64,000 bases of DNA, from positions 1 to 64,000 of the forward strand of contig NZ_JBNAMV010000004.1 of assembly GCF_049705945.1 (NCBI RefSeq), read 5' to 3'. The position numbers were made by a program, and so were the translations under genes. Shown piece by piece: positions 1 through 8,472 of the stretch (position 1 is its first letter; the number at the start of each line of letters is the position of its first letter). Below the pieces are notes generated by a model, which was given only the letters and a program-made list of their open reading frames with translations, did no database searches and was not told where the DNA came from. The DNA is from Salarchaeum japonicum_A (GTDB lineage: Archaea; Halobacteriota; Halobacteria; Halobacteriales; Halobacteriaceae).

Positions 1-266
1 TTGAGTTCGAGCACGAAGTCACCGGTGAGACGGTGGGTGACGGCGACGACGCCGGTCGCGTCCATGTCCTCGATGTCGCCCTGCAGGCGGAACGCCACGT
101 CTATCTCGTCGCCGTCGAGCAGGTCGCCGTCGGCGTCGGTGAGACGGTCTTCGAGCGCAGCGCTCCCGGTGAAGTCGATGGTGACGGTCGGGCGTTCGGG
201 CGTCGCATCGTCGTCCTCGACCCAGTCGATGTCGGTCACGTCCAGGGTGAACTCCTGTCTCCTCAT
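1..266 (-). CDS. Small acidic haloarchaeal protein, DUF5793-like (3' end cut off)
   Basis: The reverse strand reads MRRQEFTLDVTDIDWV from an ATG at 266 and stays open for 88 codons to the window edge, so the C-terminus is missing. The start (RRxxFTLDV, a Trp-Val pair, then PTVTIDFTG and a DxDG segment) resembles the haloarchaeal DUF5793 family from memory; no biochemical role is known to me. It is divergent from the secretion ATPase, with about 105 bases between the two starts. It is strongly acidic, as expected for a salt-in cytoplasm. The family name is recollection and not a search result. Confidence 0.72.
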   Translation of the reverse strand, partial: MRRQEFTLDVTDIDWVEDDDATPERPTVTIDFTGSAALEDRLTDADGDLLDGDEIDVAFRLQGDIEDMDATGVVAVTHRLTGDFVLEL

Positions 267-340
267 TTGCACTATGTCGTACGCTACGTGTTCACACGGC
301 TTGAACGTGACGCTGATTCCGCGGACGGTCGCCGACAGGA

Positions 341-346
341 TTTAAG
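341..346 (+). promoter_or_regulatory. TATA box of the secretion ATPase operon
   Basis: TTTAAG lies 26-31 bases upstream of the ATG at 372, the spacing expected for an archaeal promoter giving a leaderless mRNA. No Shine-Dalgarno sequence precedes the ATG. It supports 372 as the true start. Confidence 0.6.
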
Positions 347-371
347 CGCACGGCCCCCGAACCCTGAGTGA

Positions 372-2036
372 ATGTCGAGCGAACTCTTCGACGGACTCTC
401 CGACTCCCTCTCGACGCACGCCGCCGACCTCAAGTGGCGACTCCAGCGGCTCACGGACGTCCTGCGCGGCACGCACATCTCCGTCGAAGACTACCGCCCC
501 AGCGAACACGACCCACTCGTCGACTTCGACGGCCTCGACGGCTACGAGGAGATCGAACGCTACTGGGTGAACGCGCCCTACGCGTTCATCAGCATCAACT
601 ACAACGACGACGACAACGAACACCGATACGCCGTCGTCGAACCGAGCCTCGACGAGTTCGAACGCGACCTCCTCGATCAACTGTTCGAGGACATCCGCGA
701 CACGCTCATCTTCAGCGCGCGCTACGACGCCGACAACCCCGAGCGCGTCCTCCGCGACCAGATGCGGGACCTGGTCTCCGAGTACGGCGTCGTCGTCGAC
801 ACGGAGAGCTTCCATCGGCTGTTCTACTACCTCTACCGTGCGTTCGAGGGATTCGAGAAGATAGACCCCCTGATGCAGGACAACCACATCGAGGACGTGT
901 CCTGCGACGGCTACGACATCCCGATATTCGTCTATCACGACGAGTACAACGACATCCAGACTACGGTCGAGTTCGCCGAGGACGAACTCGACTCCTTCGT
1001 CGTCCGCCTCGCCCAGCAGTCCGGTCGCCACATCAGCATCGGCGACCCGGTCACCGAAACCACGCTCCCCGACGGCTCCCGCGCCGAACTCGCGCTCGGC
1101 CAAGAAGTGACGCCGCGCGGGAGCGCGTTCACCATCCGCCAGTACGACGAGGAGCCGTTCACGCCCGCCCGCCTCATCGACTTCAACACGTTCGACCTGA
1201 ACCAGATGGCGTACCTCTGGCTCGCCATCGAATCCAACAAATCCCTCATCTTCGCGGGCGGCACGGCGTCCGGAAAGACCACGTCGATGAACGCCATCTC
1301 GATGTTCGTCCCGCCGCGCTCGAAAGTCCTCACCATCGAGGACACGCGCGAACTCACGCTCTACCACGACAACTGGCTGTCCAGCGTGACCCGCGAATCC
1401 CTCGGAGAGGGTGACGACATCACGATGTACGACCTCCTGCGGTCCGCGCTCCGCCACCGCCCCGAGTACATCATCGTCGGCGAGGTCCGCGGGAACGAAG
1501 CGATGACGCTCTTCCAGGCGATGAACACCGGTCACACGACGTACTCCACGATGCACGCCGACAGCGTGCAGACCGTCATCAACCGCCTCGAAAACGAACC
1601 GATCAACGTTCCGCGCGCGATGATTCAGAGCCTCGACATCCTCTGCGTACAGACGCTCACCTACGTCGGTGACGACCGCGTGCGCCGCAACCGCACCATC
1701 GCCGAAATCGAGGGTATCGACCAGCGTACCGGCGACCTCGACTACTCCACGGCGTTCGAGTGGCGGGCGAGCGACGACAGCTTCCGGCAGTTCGACAGCG
1801 TCGTCCTCGACGAAATTCGCGACGAACGCGGCTGGTCGCGCGGCGAACTCCTCCGCGAACTCCGGAACCGGAAGAAAGTCCTCCAGTACCTCGTCGAGAG
1901 CAGCGTCACCGACTACCGGCAGTTCACCGCGCTCGTCAACGAGTACTACGCGCACCCCGAACGCACCGTCTCCCGCATCGAAGGCCGCGTCGACGCGGAC
2001 ATCACCGACGCCGACGTGGTCGCCGACGAGGGATGA
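372..2036 (+). CDS. Type II/IV secretion (archaeal pilus) ATPase, GspE/VirB11-like
   Basis: A 554-aa cytoplasmic hexameric ATPase of the kind that powers archaeal type IV pilus assembly. Visible motifs are Walker A GGTASGKTT (about residues 296-304), the Asp box TIEDTREL (about 320), Walker B YIIVGEVRG (about 365) and the His box TTYSTMHADS (about 388-397). The N-terminal 280 residues form the usual acidic N-domain of haloarchaeal homologues. Its stop overlaps the start of the TadC-like gene (ATGA at 2033-2036), so the two are translationally coupled and probably act as motor and platform of one machine. No prepilin gene is visible nearby. Confidence 0.93.
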   Translation: MSSELFDGLSDSLSTHAADLKWRLQRLTDVLRGTHISVEDYRPSEHDPLVDFDGLDGYEEIERYWVNAPYAFISINYNDDDNEHRYAVVEPSLDEFERDLLDQLFEDIRDTLIFSARYDADNPERVLRDQMRDLVSEYGVVVDTESFHRLFYYLYRAFEGFEKIDPLMQDNHIEDVSCDGYDIPIFVYHDEYNDIQTTVEFAEDELDSFVVRLAQQSGRHISIGDPVTETTLPDGSRAELALGQEVTPRGSAFTIRQYDEEPFTPARLIDFNTFDLNQMAYLWLAIESNKSLIFAGGTASGKTTSMNAISMFVPPRSKVLTIEDTRELTLYHDNWLSSVTRESLGEGDDITMYDLLRSALRHRPEYIIVGEVRGNEAMTLFQAMNTGHTTYSTMHADSVQTVINRLENEPINVPRAMIQSLDILCVQTLTYVGDDRVRRNRTIAEIEGIDQRTGDLDYSTAFEWRASDDSFRQFDSVVLDEIRDERGWSRGELLRELRNRKKVLQYLVESSVTDYRQFTALVNEYYAHPERTVSRIEGRVDADITDADVVADEG

Positions 2037-4108
2037 TTCTCGAACTCCTCCCGCTGTTCGCCGTCCTCCTCGGGCTCAGCGTGGTCGCGCTCGGCCCGGT
2101 CGTCCCCCGCATCGACCGCGTCCTCACGCGGATTTCGCTCGGTCTCTTCGGGTCGTACGCCCGCCAGCGAGAACACGTGAACACCCGACAGGTCCAGACG
2201 CTACACGGCGCGCACGTCGACACCACGTACCGCGTGTACGCCGCGAAGACCTTCCTCTACGCCACCATCGCCGCGCTCGCCGCGAGCCTCCTCACCGTCT
2301 ACCTCGTCGCCGGCGTCCTCATCCTCCTGCTCGCACCGAGCGGCGCGGCGCTCCGCGCACGCCTCCCCGCCGCCATCTCCTCGCTCGTCGGGAGCGGCGC
2401 GCTCTCCCCGCTCCAGTTGTTCGTCGTCTTCCTGTTGAGCGCCGCAACCGTCGGCGTCGCCATCGCGCTCGCCACCTACCGGTTCCGGTGGTCGATGCTC
2501 TCCTACCGCGCGAGCGAACGCAGTCGCCGCATCGACGCAACACTCGAACGGAACGTCGCGTTCATGTACGCGCTCTCCCGAAGCGGGATGGCGTTCCCCG
2601 AAATCCTCCGCATCCTCGCACGCAACCGCGACGTGTACGGCGAGACCGCGACCGAGATATCCGTCGCCGTGAAGGACATCGACCTGTTCGGCGCGGACGT
2701 CATCGGCGCGATGCGACGCATGGCAAATCGCACGCCCAGCGACGAGTTCAGCGAACTCTGCGAAAACCTCGTCAGTGTGCTTCAGAGCGGACAGAGCCTC
2801 CCGGACTTCCTCCACGACGAGTACGAGTACTACAAGGAGGAATCGGAGTCCCAACAACAGCAGTTCCTCGAACTGCTCGCGACGCTCGCCGAAGCCTACG
2901 TCACCGTGTTCGTCGCGGGCCCGCTTTTCCTCATCACCATCCTCGTCATCGTCGGCCTGGTCTCCGGCGGGATGCTTCCCGTCCTCCGCGCCATCGCCTA
3001 CCTCGTCCTCCCGCTCGCGACGCTCGGGTTCGTCGTCTACCTCGACAGCGTCACCGAGGACTCGTACATCACGCGTGGCTCACGCGACGAGACCGACGAA
3101 ACGCGATTCCGAGACATCCCCCGGCGGAGCGACACTGCGGTGACGGACGGCGGACAGCACGACAACGTCGCGCGCCTCGCCATCCACCGCCGCCTCGCAC
3201 CCATCAAACACCGGCTCCGGAACCCCGTCGAGCGCGTCCGCGCACACCCTGAATCACTCCTCCTGGTGACGATTCCGCTCGCGCTCCTCTACGTCGGTAT
3301 CGACGCGTGGCTCTCCTACACCGCGGGCGACCTCGGACTGCGCTCCATCGACGACCCACTCATCATCGCGTCGGTCGGCGTGCTCGGGACGTACGCCGCC
3401 GTCTACGAAGTCGAACGCCGCCGCATCAAGAACATCGAGGCCGCCATCCCCGACCTCCTCGAACGCCTCGCCAGCACGAACGAGGCCGGGATGCCTATCG
3501 TCGCGAGCTTCGGGCGCGTCGTCGGCAGCCAGCTCGGCTCGCTCTCCGCGGAACTGAAGAAGACGTGGACGGACATCACGTGGAACGGCCGCGTCGAACC
3601 CGCGCTCGAACGCTTCGAGGAACGCCTGCAAACCACGACCGTGACCCGGGTCGTCACGCTCATCACGAACGCGATGAACGCGAGCGGCGACATCGGTCCC
3701 GTCCTCCGCATCGCCGCGGACGAGGCGAAGGCGACGCAGCGGCTGCGGCGCGAACGCCGGAACGAACTCCTCACCTACCTCGTCGTCATCTACCTCGCGT
3801 TCTTCGTCTTCCTCACCATCGTCATCGCGCTCGACACGATGTTCATCCCCAGCCTCCCGTCCGGCGAACTGTTCTCCGCTAGCTCGCCCGCGGGCGGGTC
3901 TGCCACCGGCATCGGAAACATCGGTCTCGGCGGCGCGAACGTCGACAAGGACGCCTACAGCCTCGTGTTCTTCCACACGAGCGCCGTTCAAGCCGTCTGC
4001 TCAGGGTTCGTCGCCGGGCAGATGGGTGAAGGAAGCGTGAAATCCGGCGCGAAACACGCAACAGTGATGCTTCTCATCGCGTACGTCGTCTTCATCACGC
4101 TCGCATGA
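2033..4108 (+). CDS. Type II secretion F-family / TadC-like pilus platform membrane protein
   Basis: A 691-aa polytopic membrane protein with two T2SSF-type domains, each followed by transmembrane segments: one about residues 180-320 (FMYALSRSGMAFPEILRI), one about 465-590 (IPDLLERLASTNEAGMPI). Haloarchaeal pilus platforms typically have this duplicated TadC/PilC arrangement. The ATG at 2033 overlaps the ATPase stop and was preferred over upstream in-frame starts, which would read through ATPase sequence. The C-terminus, rich in Gly and Ala with two more hydrophobic segments, overlaps the methyltransferase start by four bases (4105-4108). Confidence 0.9.
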   Translation: MILELLPLFAVLLGLSVVALGPVVPRIDRVLTRISLGLFGSYARQREHVNTRQVQTLHGAHVDTTYRVYAAKTFLYATIAALAASLLTVYLVAGVLILLLAPSGAALRARLPAAISSLVGSGALSPLQLFVVFLLSAATVGVAIALATYRFRWSMLSYRASERSRRIDATLERNVAFMYALSRSGMAFPEILRILARNRDVYGETATEISVAVKDIDLFGADVIGAMRRMANRTPSDEFSELCENLVSVLQSGQSLPDFLHDEYEYYKEESESQQQQFLELLATLAEAYVTVFVAGPLFLITILVIVGLVSGGMLPVLRAIAYLVLPLATLGFVVYLDSVTEDSYITRGSRDETDETRFRDIPRRSDTAVTDGGQHDNVARLAIHRRLAPIKHRLRNPVERVRAHPESLLLVTIPLALLYVGIDAWLSYTAGDLGLRSIDDPLIIASVGVLGTYAAVYEVERRRIKNIEAAIPDLLERLASTNEAGMPIVASFGRVVGSQLGSLSAELKKTWTDITWNGRVEPALERFEERLQTTTVTRVVTLITNAMNASGDIGPVLRIAADEAKATQRLRRERRNELLTYLVVIYLAFFVFLTIVIALDTMFIPSLPSGELFSASSPAGGSATGIGNIGLGGANVDKDAYSLVFFHTSAVQAVCSGFVAGQMGEGSVKSGAKHATVMLLIAYVVFITLA

Positions 4109-4734
4109 CCCGGCACGTCCACGAGACCTACGACCGCATCGCACACCACTTCTCCCAGACGCGGGAGTACGCGTGGACCGAAGTCGAATCGTTCGTCGAC
4201 GACGAGGAACCCGCGACGCGCGCGCTCGACATCGGTTGCGGGAACGGCCGGCACACCGAACTGCTCGCGGCGCACGCGGACGCCGCCGTCGGTGTCGACG
4301 CGAGCCGCGGCCTGCTCGACGAGGCCGTCGCTCGCGCCGCGGAACGAGGGTTCGACGCGGCGTTCGTGCAAGGGGACGCCGCCCGCCTCCCACTACGAGA
4401 GAGCGGATGCGACCTCGCGGTGTACGTCGCGACCATCCACCACCTGCCGACGCGGGACGCGAGACGCGCGAGCCTCGACGAACTGGCCCGCGTCCTCTCC
4501 GCGGATGGTCGCGCGCTCGTGAGTGCGTGGAGCACCGCGCACTCGAAGTTCGACCGAACGGACGGGTTCGACACCACCGTAGACTGGACGCTTCCCGGCG
4601 GCGACACCGTCCCGCGGTTCTACCACATTTACGCGCCAGACGAGTTCCGCGCGGACATCGACGACTCGGCGCTCGAACTCGTCGACTTCGAACTGTCGAG
4701 CGGGAACTGCTACGCGACCGTCACGAAGGGCTGA
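4105..4734 (+). CDS. Class I SAM-dependent methyltransferase
   Basis: A 209-aa Rossmann-fold methyltransferase. The SAM-binding motif I is ALDIGCGNGRHTELL (about residues 40-54), followed by an acidic motif II residue (VGVDAS) and a post-motif FVQGDAARLP. The sequence resembles the Trm9/ALKBH8-type family (VATIHHLPT, WSTAHSKFD), which in eukaryotes modifies tRNA wobble uridines; that substrate is only a guess here. It overlaps the TadC-like gene by ATGA and so sits in the pilus operon, although co-transcription need not mean a shared role. Confidence 0.85.
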   Translation: MTRHVHETYDRIAHHFSQTREYAWTEVESFVDDEEPATRALDIGCGNGRHTELLAAHADAAVGVDASRGLLDEAVARAAERGFDAAFVQGDAARLPLRESGCDLAVYVATIHHLPTRDARRASLDELARVLSADGRALVSAWSTAHSKFDRTDGFDTTVDWTLPGGDTVPRFYHIYAPDEFRADIDDSALELVDFELSSGNCYATVTKG

Positions 4735-4942
4735 CAGTCCGGACTCCCTACGCGTCGCGCGGCGTCCGAACGTTCACCAGTCCGCGCGACGGCCGACTAC
4801 AGCAACACCCACCGTTGCGCCCGTCATCACACGTGAACCCTTCCACGAAAGGAAACATCAATAAACGACCGCCGGATAGAGCGAAACGCGCACCGATGTT
4901 GAGCAAACCGATGGTTTGCGATGCACGGTGTGAGCGAAGCGA

Positions 4943-5013
4943 GCACCGATGGTCTAGTGGTAGGACCTGAGCCTTCCAAGCTCATGGCCCGGGTTCAAAT
5001 CCCGGTCGGTGCA
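4943..5013 (+). tRNA. tRNA-Gly (anticodon TCC)
   Basis: A complete 71-nt cloverleaf: acceptor GCACCGA pairs with TCGGTGC, the anticodon loop CTTCCAA carries TCC, and the T arm is CCGGGTTCAAATCCCGG. The discriminator base is A and CCA is not encoded. AATAAACGACC about 75 bases upstream is AT-rich and could serve as promoter. Degenerate copies of the 3' half follow downstream. Confidence 0.95.
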
Positions 5014-5079
5014 TTCTTCTGCGAACCACGTGAGCAGTAGAATCAGCCGTGGATTCTGAACCAAGGAGGGCGCGCGCCG

Positions 5080-5231
5080 GGACCTGAGCACGTCCGACTG
5101 AGGTTCAAAGTCCCGGTCGGTGCACTTTCTGTCGAACGTAGTGAGACGAAAGCCATCTCGGGATTTGAGCCAGTCAGTCGCAGCGCCCGGCGGGCGACCG
5201 TCTGACGCTGTTCAAAATCCCGGTCGGTGTA
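5080..5231 (+). repeat. Two degenerate tandem copies of the tRNA-Gly 3' half
   Basis: Copy one (5080-5124) starts GGACCTGAGC like the tRNA anticodon arm and ends GTCCCGGTCGGTGCA; copy two (about 5161-5231) keeps TTGAGC and ends TTCAAAATCCCGGTCGGTGTA. Both retain the T-arm and acceptor 3' strand but lack the 5' half, so neither folds as a tRNA. The flank after the tRNA and after copy one (TTCTGCGAAC and TTCTGTCGAAC) is also similar, suggesting a duplicated unit of about 110 bases. A GCACCGATG string at 4890-4898 is a possible 5' scrap. Confidence 0.75.
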
Positions 5232-5276
5232 TGTTTTGTCGCGGTACCTTTGTGGCTGGGTTTTGTCGTGGGACGT

Positions 5277-5543
5277 ATGTCCGAGTTCGAGGCTGATTTG
5301 GAGACTGCGCGGGAGATTCTCGGCCGCGAGGGGTTGGATGGGTTCTTCGTTGGTGTGGTGGATGGGGAGGAGTTGGATTACGTGTTGTCGCACGAGTTCG
5401 AGGATGCGGAGACGACGGGGTTGCGGGCGTTGAGTCTGTTGGCGGCGCACGTGGAGTCGTTCTCCATGCAGTCGGACGTGCCGCCGGAGCAGGTGGCGGA
5501 GGACGTGGTGCGGTTGCTGGACGCGCAGCCACGAGAGGAGTAG
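5277..5543 (+). CDS. Conserved small haloarchaeal protein, unknown function
   Basis: An 88-aa acidic protein (MSEFEADLETAREILG start) with no transmembrane segment. I do not recognise a characterised domain. The start at 5277 was preferred to the upstream in-frame ATG at 5250 because the extra residues look non-native. Codon choice is odd for this chromosome: many TTG and GTG codons and GGG glycines in place of the usual CTC/GTC, unlike neighbouring genes. It lies just after the tRNA-Gly remnant array, which may mean it arrived with an inserted element. Confidence 0.68.
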   Translation: MSEFEADLETAREILGREGLDGFFVGVVDGEELDYVLSHEFEDAETTGLRALSLLAAHVESFSMQSDVPPEQVAEDVVRLLDAQPREE

Positions 5544-5591
5544 GTATTGACTTCTTCACGAGCGCAGAACGGGACGAGAGCGACAGGTCGG

Positions 5592-6017
5592 TCAGCAGCG
5601 CTGGTCGATGATGCGGTCGATGATGTCGCCCGTGGAGAGCAGTTCGTCCTCGTACTGGGGGTCGCGGGGGGACGCGCGTTCGACGGTGCAGTCGATGCCG
5701 CGGTTGTCGAGTTCCGCCTGAATCCCGTCGGCGTCGTGGTGTTGGTCGTAGCCGAGCGCGATGATGTCGGGGTCGATGTCCTCGATGGGGGCGAAGATGT
5801 CGGATTCGTGGCCGATGCGGGCGTGGTCCACTACGTCGAGCGCGGCGACCACGTCCCGTCGCTGCTCGTTCGACAGCACCGGCTTTTCCTTGTGGCCGAC
5901 GTTCTCGCGGCGCGCGATGATGACGTGGAGCTCGTCGCCCATGTCCGCGGCGTCGCTGAGGTAGTGGACGTGGCCGGGGTGGATGATGTCGAACGTGCCT
6001 TGCGCGACGACCTTCAT
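5592..6017 (-). CDS. ribL: FAD synthase (archaeal RibL-type nucleotidyltransferase)
   Basis: A 141-aa nucleotidyltransferase that transfers AMP from ATP to FMN to make FAD. The cytidylyltransferase-like motif GTFDIIHPGHVHYL (residues 7-20) holds the catalytic HPGH, and a conserved region (GYDQHHD) precedes the C-terminal part. The length matches archaeal RibL, which lacks the bacterial riboflavin kinase domain. The ATG at 6017 overlaps the stop of the JAMM gene upstream (ATGA, 6014-6017), so the two form an operon. Related glycerol-3-phosphate cytidylyltransferases are the main alternative, but archaeal context favours FAD synthase. Confidence 0.88.
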   Translation of the reverse strand: MKVVAQGTFDIIHPGHVHYLSDAADMGDELHVIIARRENVGHKEKPVLSNEQRRDVVAALDVVDHARIGHESDIFAPIEDIDPDIIALGYDQHHDADGIQAELDNRGIDCTVERASPRDPQYEDELLSTGDIIDRIIDQRC

Positions 6018-6493
6018 AGCTCCTCGTCGATGTCCGCTTGCGTGAAGTCGAAGAACGATTCGGGGTCGGGGAGGTCGACGTCCAGCACGTCGAGCGGCCG
6101 CGGTTCGCCGTCGCGGTCGAACGCCCGCCAGCAGTCCGACTCGTAGGGCGCGCCCATGATGACGTGAACCGACCACTTCCCGAACATCGAACGGTCCGCC
6201 GCGCTCGGTTCGAGGACGCCGTTCGGATGCGAGTGAATGCTCCCGACGGTGTGCGAGTCGTTCGGCACGAGGTTCGACTGGAGGGTTGCCTGCACGGGAC
6301 TGGATTCGGTGCCGGGGACGACGAGCACGTCCGTGATGATGTCGCCGTCGGCGTCGACGCCGAGTTCGCCCGCGGGCGTGCCGCGCAGCACGCCGAGGTA
6401 CTCGTCGGGATGCGTGTCGGCGGCCGCCGACAGCGCGAACGAGAGCGTGTCGGCCGCGATGCCGACGACCTCCCGCCGCGAACGGAACAACAT
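6014..6493 (-). CDS. JAMM/MPN+ metalloprotease (Mov34 family), possible desampylase
   Basis: A 159-aa Zn-dependent isopeptidase-like protein. The JAMM signature is seen as HSHPNGVLEPSAAD (HxHx7Sx2D), with an upstream Glu in EYLGVLRG as the likely general base. Haloarchaeal enzymes of this family (HvJAMM1/2) remove ubiquitin-like SAMP proteins from targets, so desampylation is a reasonable inference. The ATG at 6493 (MLFRSRREVVGIA) was chosen over upstream in-frame starts that fall inside the promoter. It is translationally coupled to the downstream FAD synthase. Confidence 0.85.
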   Translation of the reverse strand: MLFRSRREVVGIAADTLSFALSAAADTHPDEYLGVLRGTPAGELGVDADGDIITDVLVVPGTESSPVQATLQSNLVPNDSHTVGSIHSHPNGVLEPSAADRSMFGKWSVHVIMGAPYESDCWRAFDRDGEPRPLDVLDVDLPDPESFFDFTQADIDEEL

Positions 6494-6588
6494 ACGAAGT
6501 AGTCGCGGCGCGTCGACTCTAAGGGTTGCGATACCCCCGAGTCGGCCTTTCGGGAGAGTTAAAAGCCGCGACACCCACCTGTGTCCTA

Positions 6589-8472
6589 ATGAGTGAGTCT
6601 CGTTCTGACGACCGAGAAGTCGTCTATCGGCTCTCCCCCGACTGCACGTCGGACGACATCGAGGTCGGCGAACGCTACCACGCCCGCGTGAACGGCGTGG
6701 TCGAGTACGGCGTGTTCGTCGACGCTTCCAAGCACGTCTCCGGTCTCGTCCACGAGTCCGACATGTCCGAGGACGCGTCCTACGACGTGGGCGACGACCT
6801 CGTCGTCGAACTCGCGGCCGTCCGCGACAACGGCGACCTCTCCTTCGAACCCGTCACGGGTGACGAGTACGAGACGGTCGAGCGCTCCGTCCAGTACGAC
6901 ATAGTGGCGGTCGAAACCCTCGACGACCGCGTCGGCGACACCGTCCACCTCGAAGGCGAGGTCGCGCAGGTGAAGCAGACCGGCGGCCCGACTATCTTCC
7001 GCGTGCGCGACGAAACCGGTATCGCGCCCTGCACGGCCTTCGAGGAGGCTGGCGTGCGCGCGCACCCTGGGGTTGACCTCGAAGACGTCGTCCACGTCAC
7101 GGGCGAAGTCGAAACCCGGGAGGGAAGCATTCAGGTCGAAATCGAGGACATCGAAGTCCTGACCGACCCCGCGGCGGCCGACCTCCGCGACCGCCTCGAC
7201 GCCGCCGTCGCCGAACGCGCCGAACCCATCGACACCGAACCGCTCGTCGAGTGGCCGGCGCTCTCCGGCCTCCGCGACGACCTCCGCGAGGTCGCACGGC
7301 AACTCCGTAAGACCGTGCTCGAATCCCGCCCCATCCGGATGCGTCACCACGCGGACGGCGACGGGATGTGTGCGAGCGTCCCGGTCCAGCTCGCGCTCGA
7401 ACAGTTCATCGACGCCACCCACCAGGACGACGACGCGAAACGCCACCTCCTCAAGCGCCTCCCCAGCAAGGCGCCGTACTACGAGATGGAGGACGCGACC
7501 CGCGACCTCAACTTCGGCCTGGAAGACCAGGCGCGCCACGGCCAGAAACTCCCGCTCCTCCTCATGCTCGACAACGGCAGCACCGAGGAGGACACGCCCG
7601 CGTACGAGGCGCTCGACCACTACGACATCCCCATCCTCGTCGTTGACCACCACCACCCAGACCCGGAGGCCGTCGACCCGTTCGTCGACGCGCACGTCAA
7701 CCCCTACCTGCACGGCGAGGACTACCGCATCACCACGGGCATGATGTGCGTCGAACTCGCGCGCATGATTTCGCCCGAACTCGACGGCGAACTCGACCAC
7801 GTCCCCGCCGTCGCCGGTCTCTCCGACCGCTCGAAGGCGGACGCGATGTCGGACTACCTCTCGCTCGCCCGGGACGCCGGCTACGACGAGGACTTCCTGC
7901 ACGACATCAGCGAAGCCCTCGACTACGAGGCGTACATGCTCCGCTACGACTCCGGCGCGACCCTCGTGAACGACGTGCTCAACGTCGGCGGGGACGCCGA
8001 CCGTCACCGCGACCTCGTGCCGTTCCTCGCCGAGAAGGCGGAGACGGCCGTCGACCGGCAGCTGGAGGCGGCGATGCCGCACGTCGAACACCGCACGGTC
8101 GCGAACGACGCGAACCTCTACACCATCGACGTGGAGGAACACGCCCACCGCTTCCAGTACCCCGCGCCCGGGAAGACGACAGGCGAAATTCACGACGAGA
8201 AGGTCGTGGAGACCGGCGAACCCGTCATCACCATCGGCGTCGGCCCCGACTTCGCCGTCCTCCGCAGCGATGGCGTGCGCCTCGACATCCCCCAGATGGT
8301 GTCCGACCTGAACGACGAACTCCCCGGCGCCGGCGTCTCCGGCGGCGGCCACCTCGTCGTCGGCTCCATCCGGTTCGTCCCCGGGATGCGCGAGCAAGTG
8401 CTGGACGCGCTCATCGAGAAGATGGCGGACGCGGAACTCGACGAGGAACTCCGCTCCGCCCCGACCCGCTGA
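6589..8472 (+). CDS. DHH-family phosphoesterase/nuclease with S1 and OB-fold domains (RecJ-like)
   Basis: A 627-aa protein. An S1-type RNA-binding domain (about 20-85: GVVEYGVFVDASKHVSGLV) is followed by an OB-fold (about 105-190), then the DHH phosphoesterase core with HHADGDG near residue 250 and VVDHHHPD near 351. The C-terminal DHHA1 domain ends in SGGGH near 582. All metal-binding residues look intact, so it is probably an active single-strand exonuclease or oligonucleotide phosphodiesterase of the archaeal RecJ/GAN type. The ATG at 6589 follows an AT-rich GTTAAAAG promoter element. Its last 62 bases overlap the convergent PLD gene. Confidence 0.9.
   Translation: MSESRSDDREVVYRLSPDCTSDDIEVGERYHARVNGVVEYGVFVDASKHVSGLVHESDMSEDASYDVGDDLVVELAAVRDNGDLSFEPVTGDEYETVERSVQYDIVAVETLDDRVGDTVHLEGEVAQVKQTGGPTIFRVRDETGIAPCTAFEEAGVRAHPGVDLEDVVHVTGEVETREGSIQVEIEDIEVLTDPAAADLRDRLDAAVAERAEPIDTEPLVEWPALSGLRDDLREVARQLRKTVLESRPIRMRHHADGDGMCASVPVQLALEQFIDATHQDDDAKRHLLKRLPSKAPYYEMEDATRDLNFGLEDQARHGQKLPLLLMLDNGSTEEDTPAYEALDHYDIPILVVDHHHPDPEAVDPFVDAHVNPYLHGEDYRITTGMMCVELARMISPELDGELDHVPAVAGLSDRSKADAMSDYLSLARDAGYDEDFLHDISEALDYEAYMLRYDSGATLVNDVLNVGGDADRHRDLVPFLAEKAETAVDRQLEAAMPHVEHRTVANDANLYTIDVEEHAHRFQYPAPGKTTGEIHDEKVVETGEPVITIGVGPDFAVLRSDGVRLDIPQMVSDLNDELPGAGVSGGGHLVVGSIRFVPGMREQVLDALIEKMADAELDEELRSAPTR

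Noticed and set aside
342..1955. 537-codon reverse-strand frame opposite the secretion ATPase
   Set aside because: It is an antisense shadow of GC-rich codons; the forward protein has all ATPase motifs, while the reverse one is Val/Glu/Asp repeats without motifs.
5077..5240. Additional tRNA genes downstream of tRNA-Gly
   Set aside because: Only the T arm and acceptor 3' strand are preserved; no D arm or acceptor 5' strand exists, so they cannot fold.
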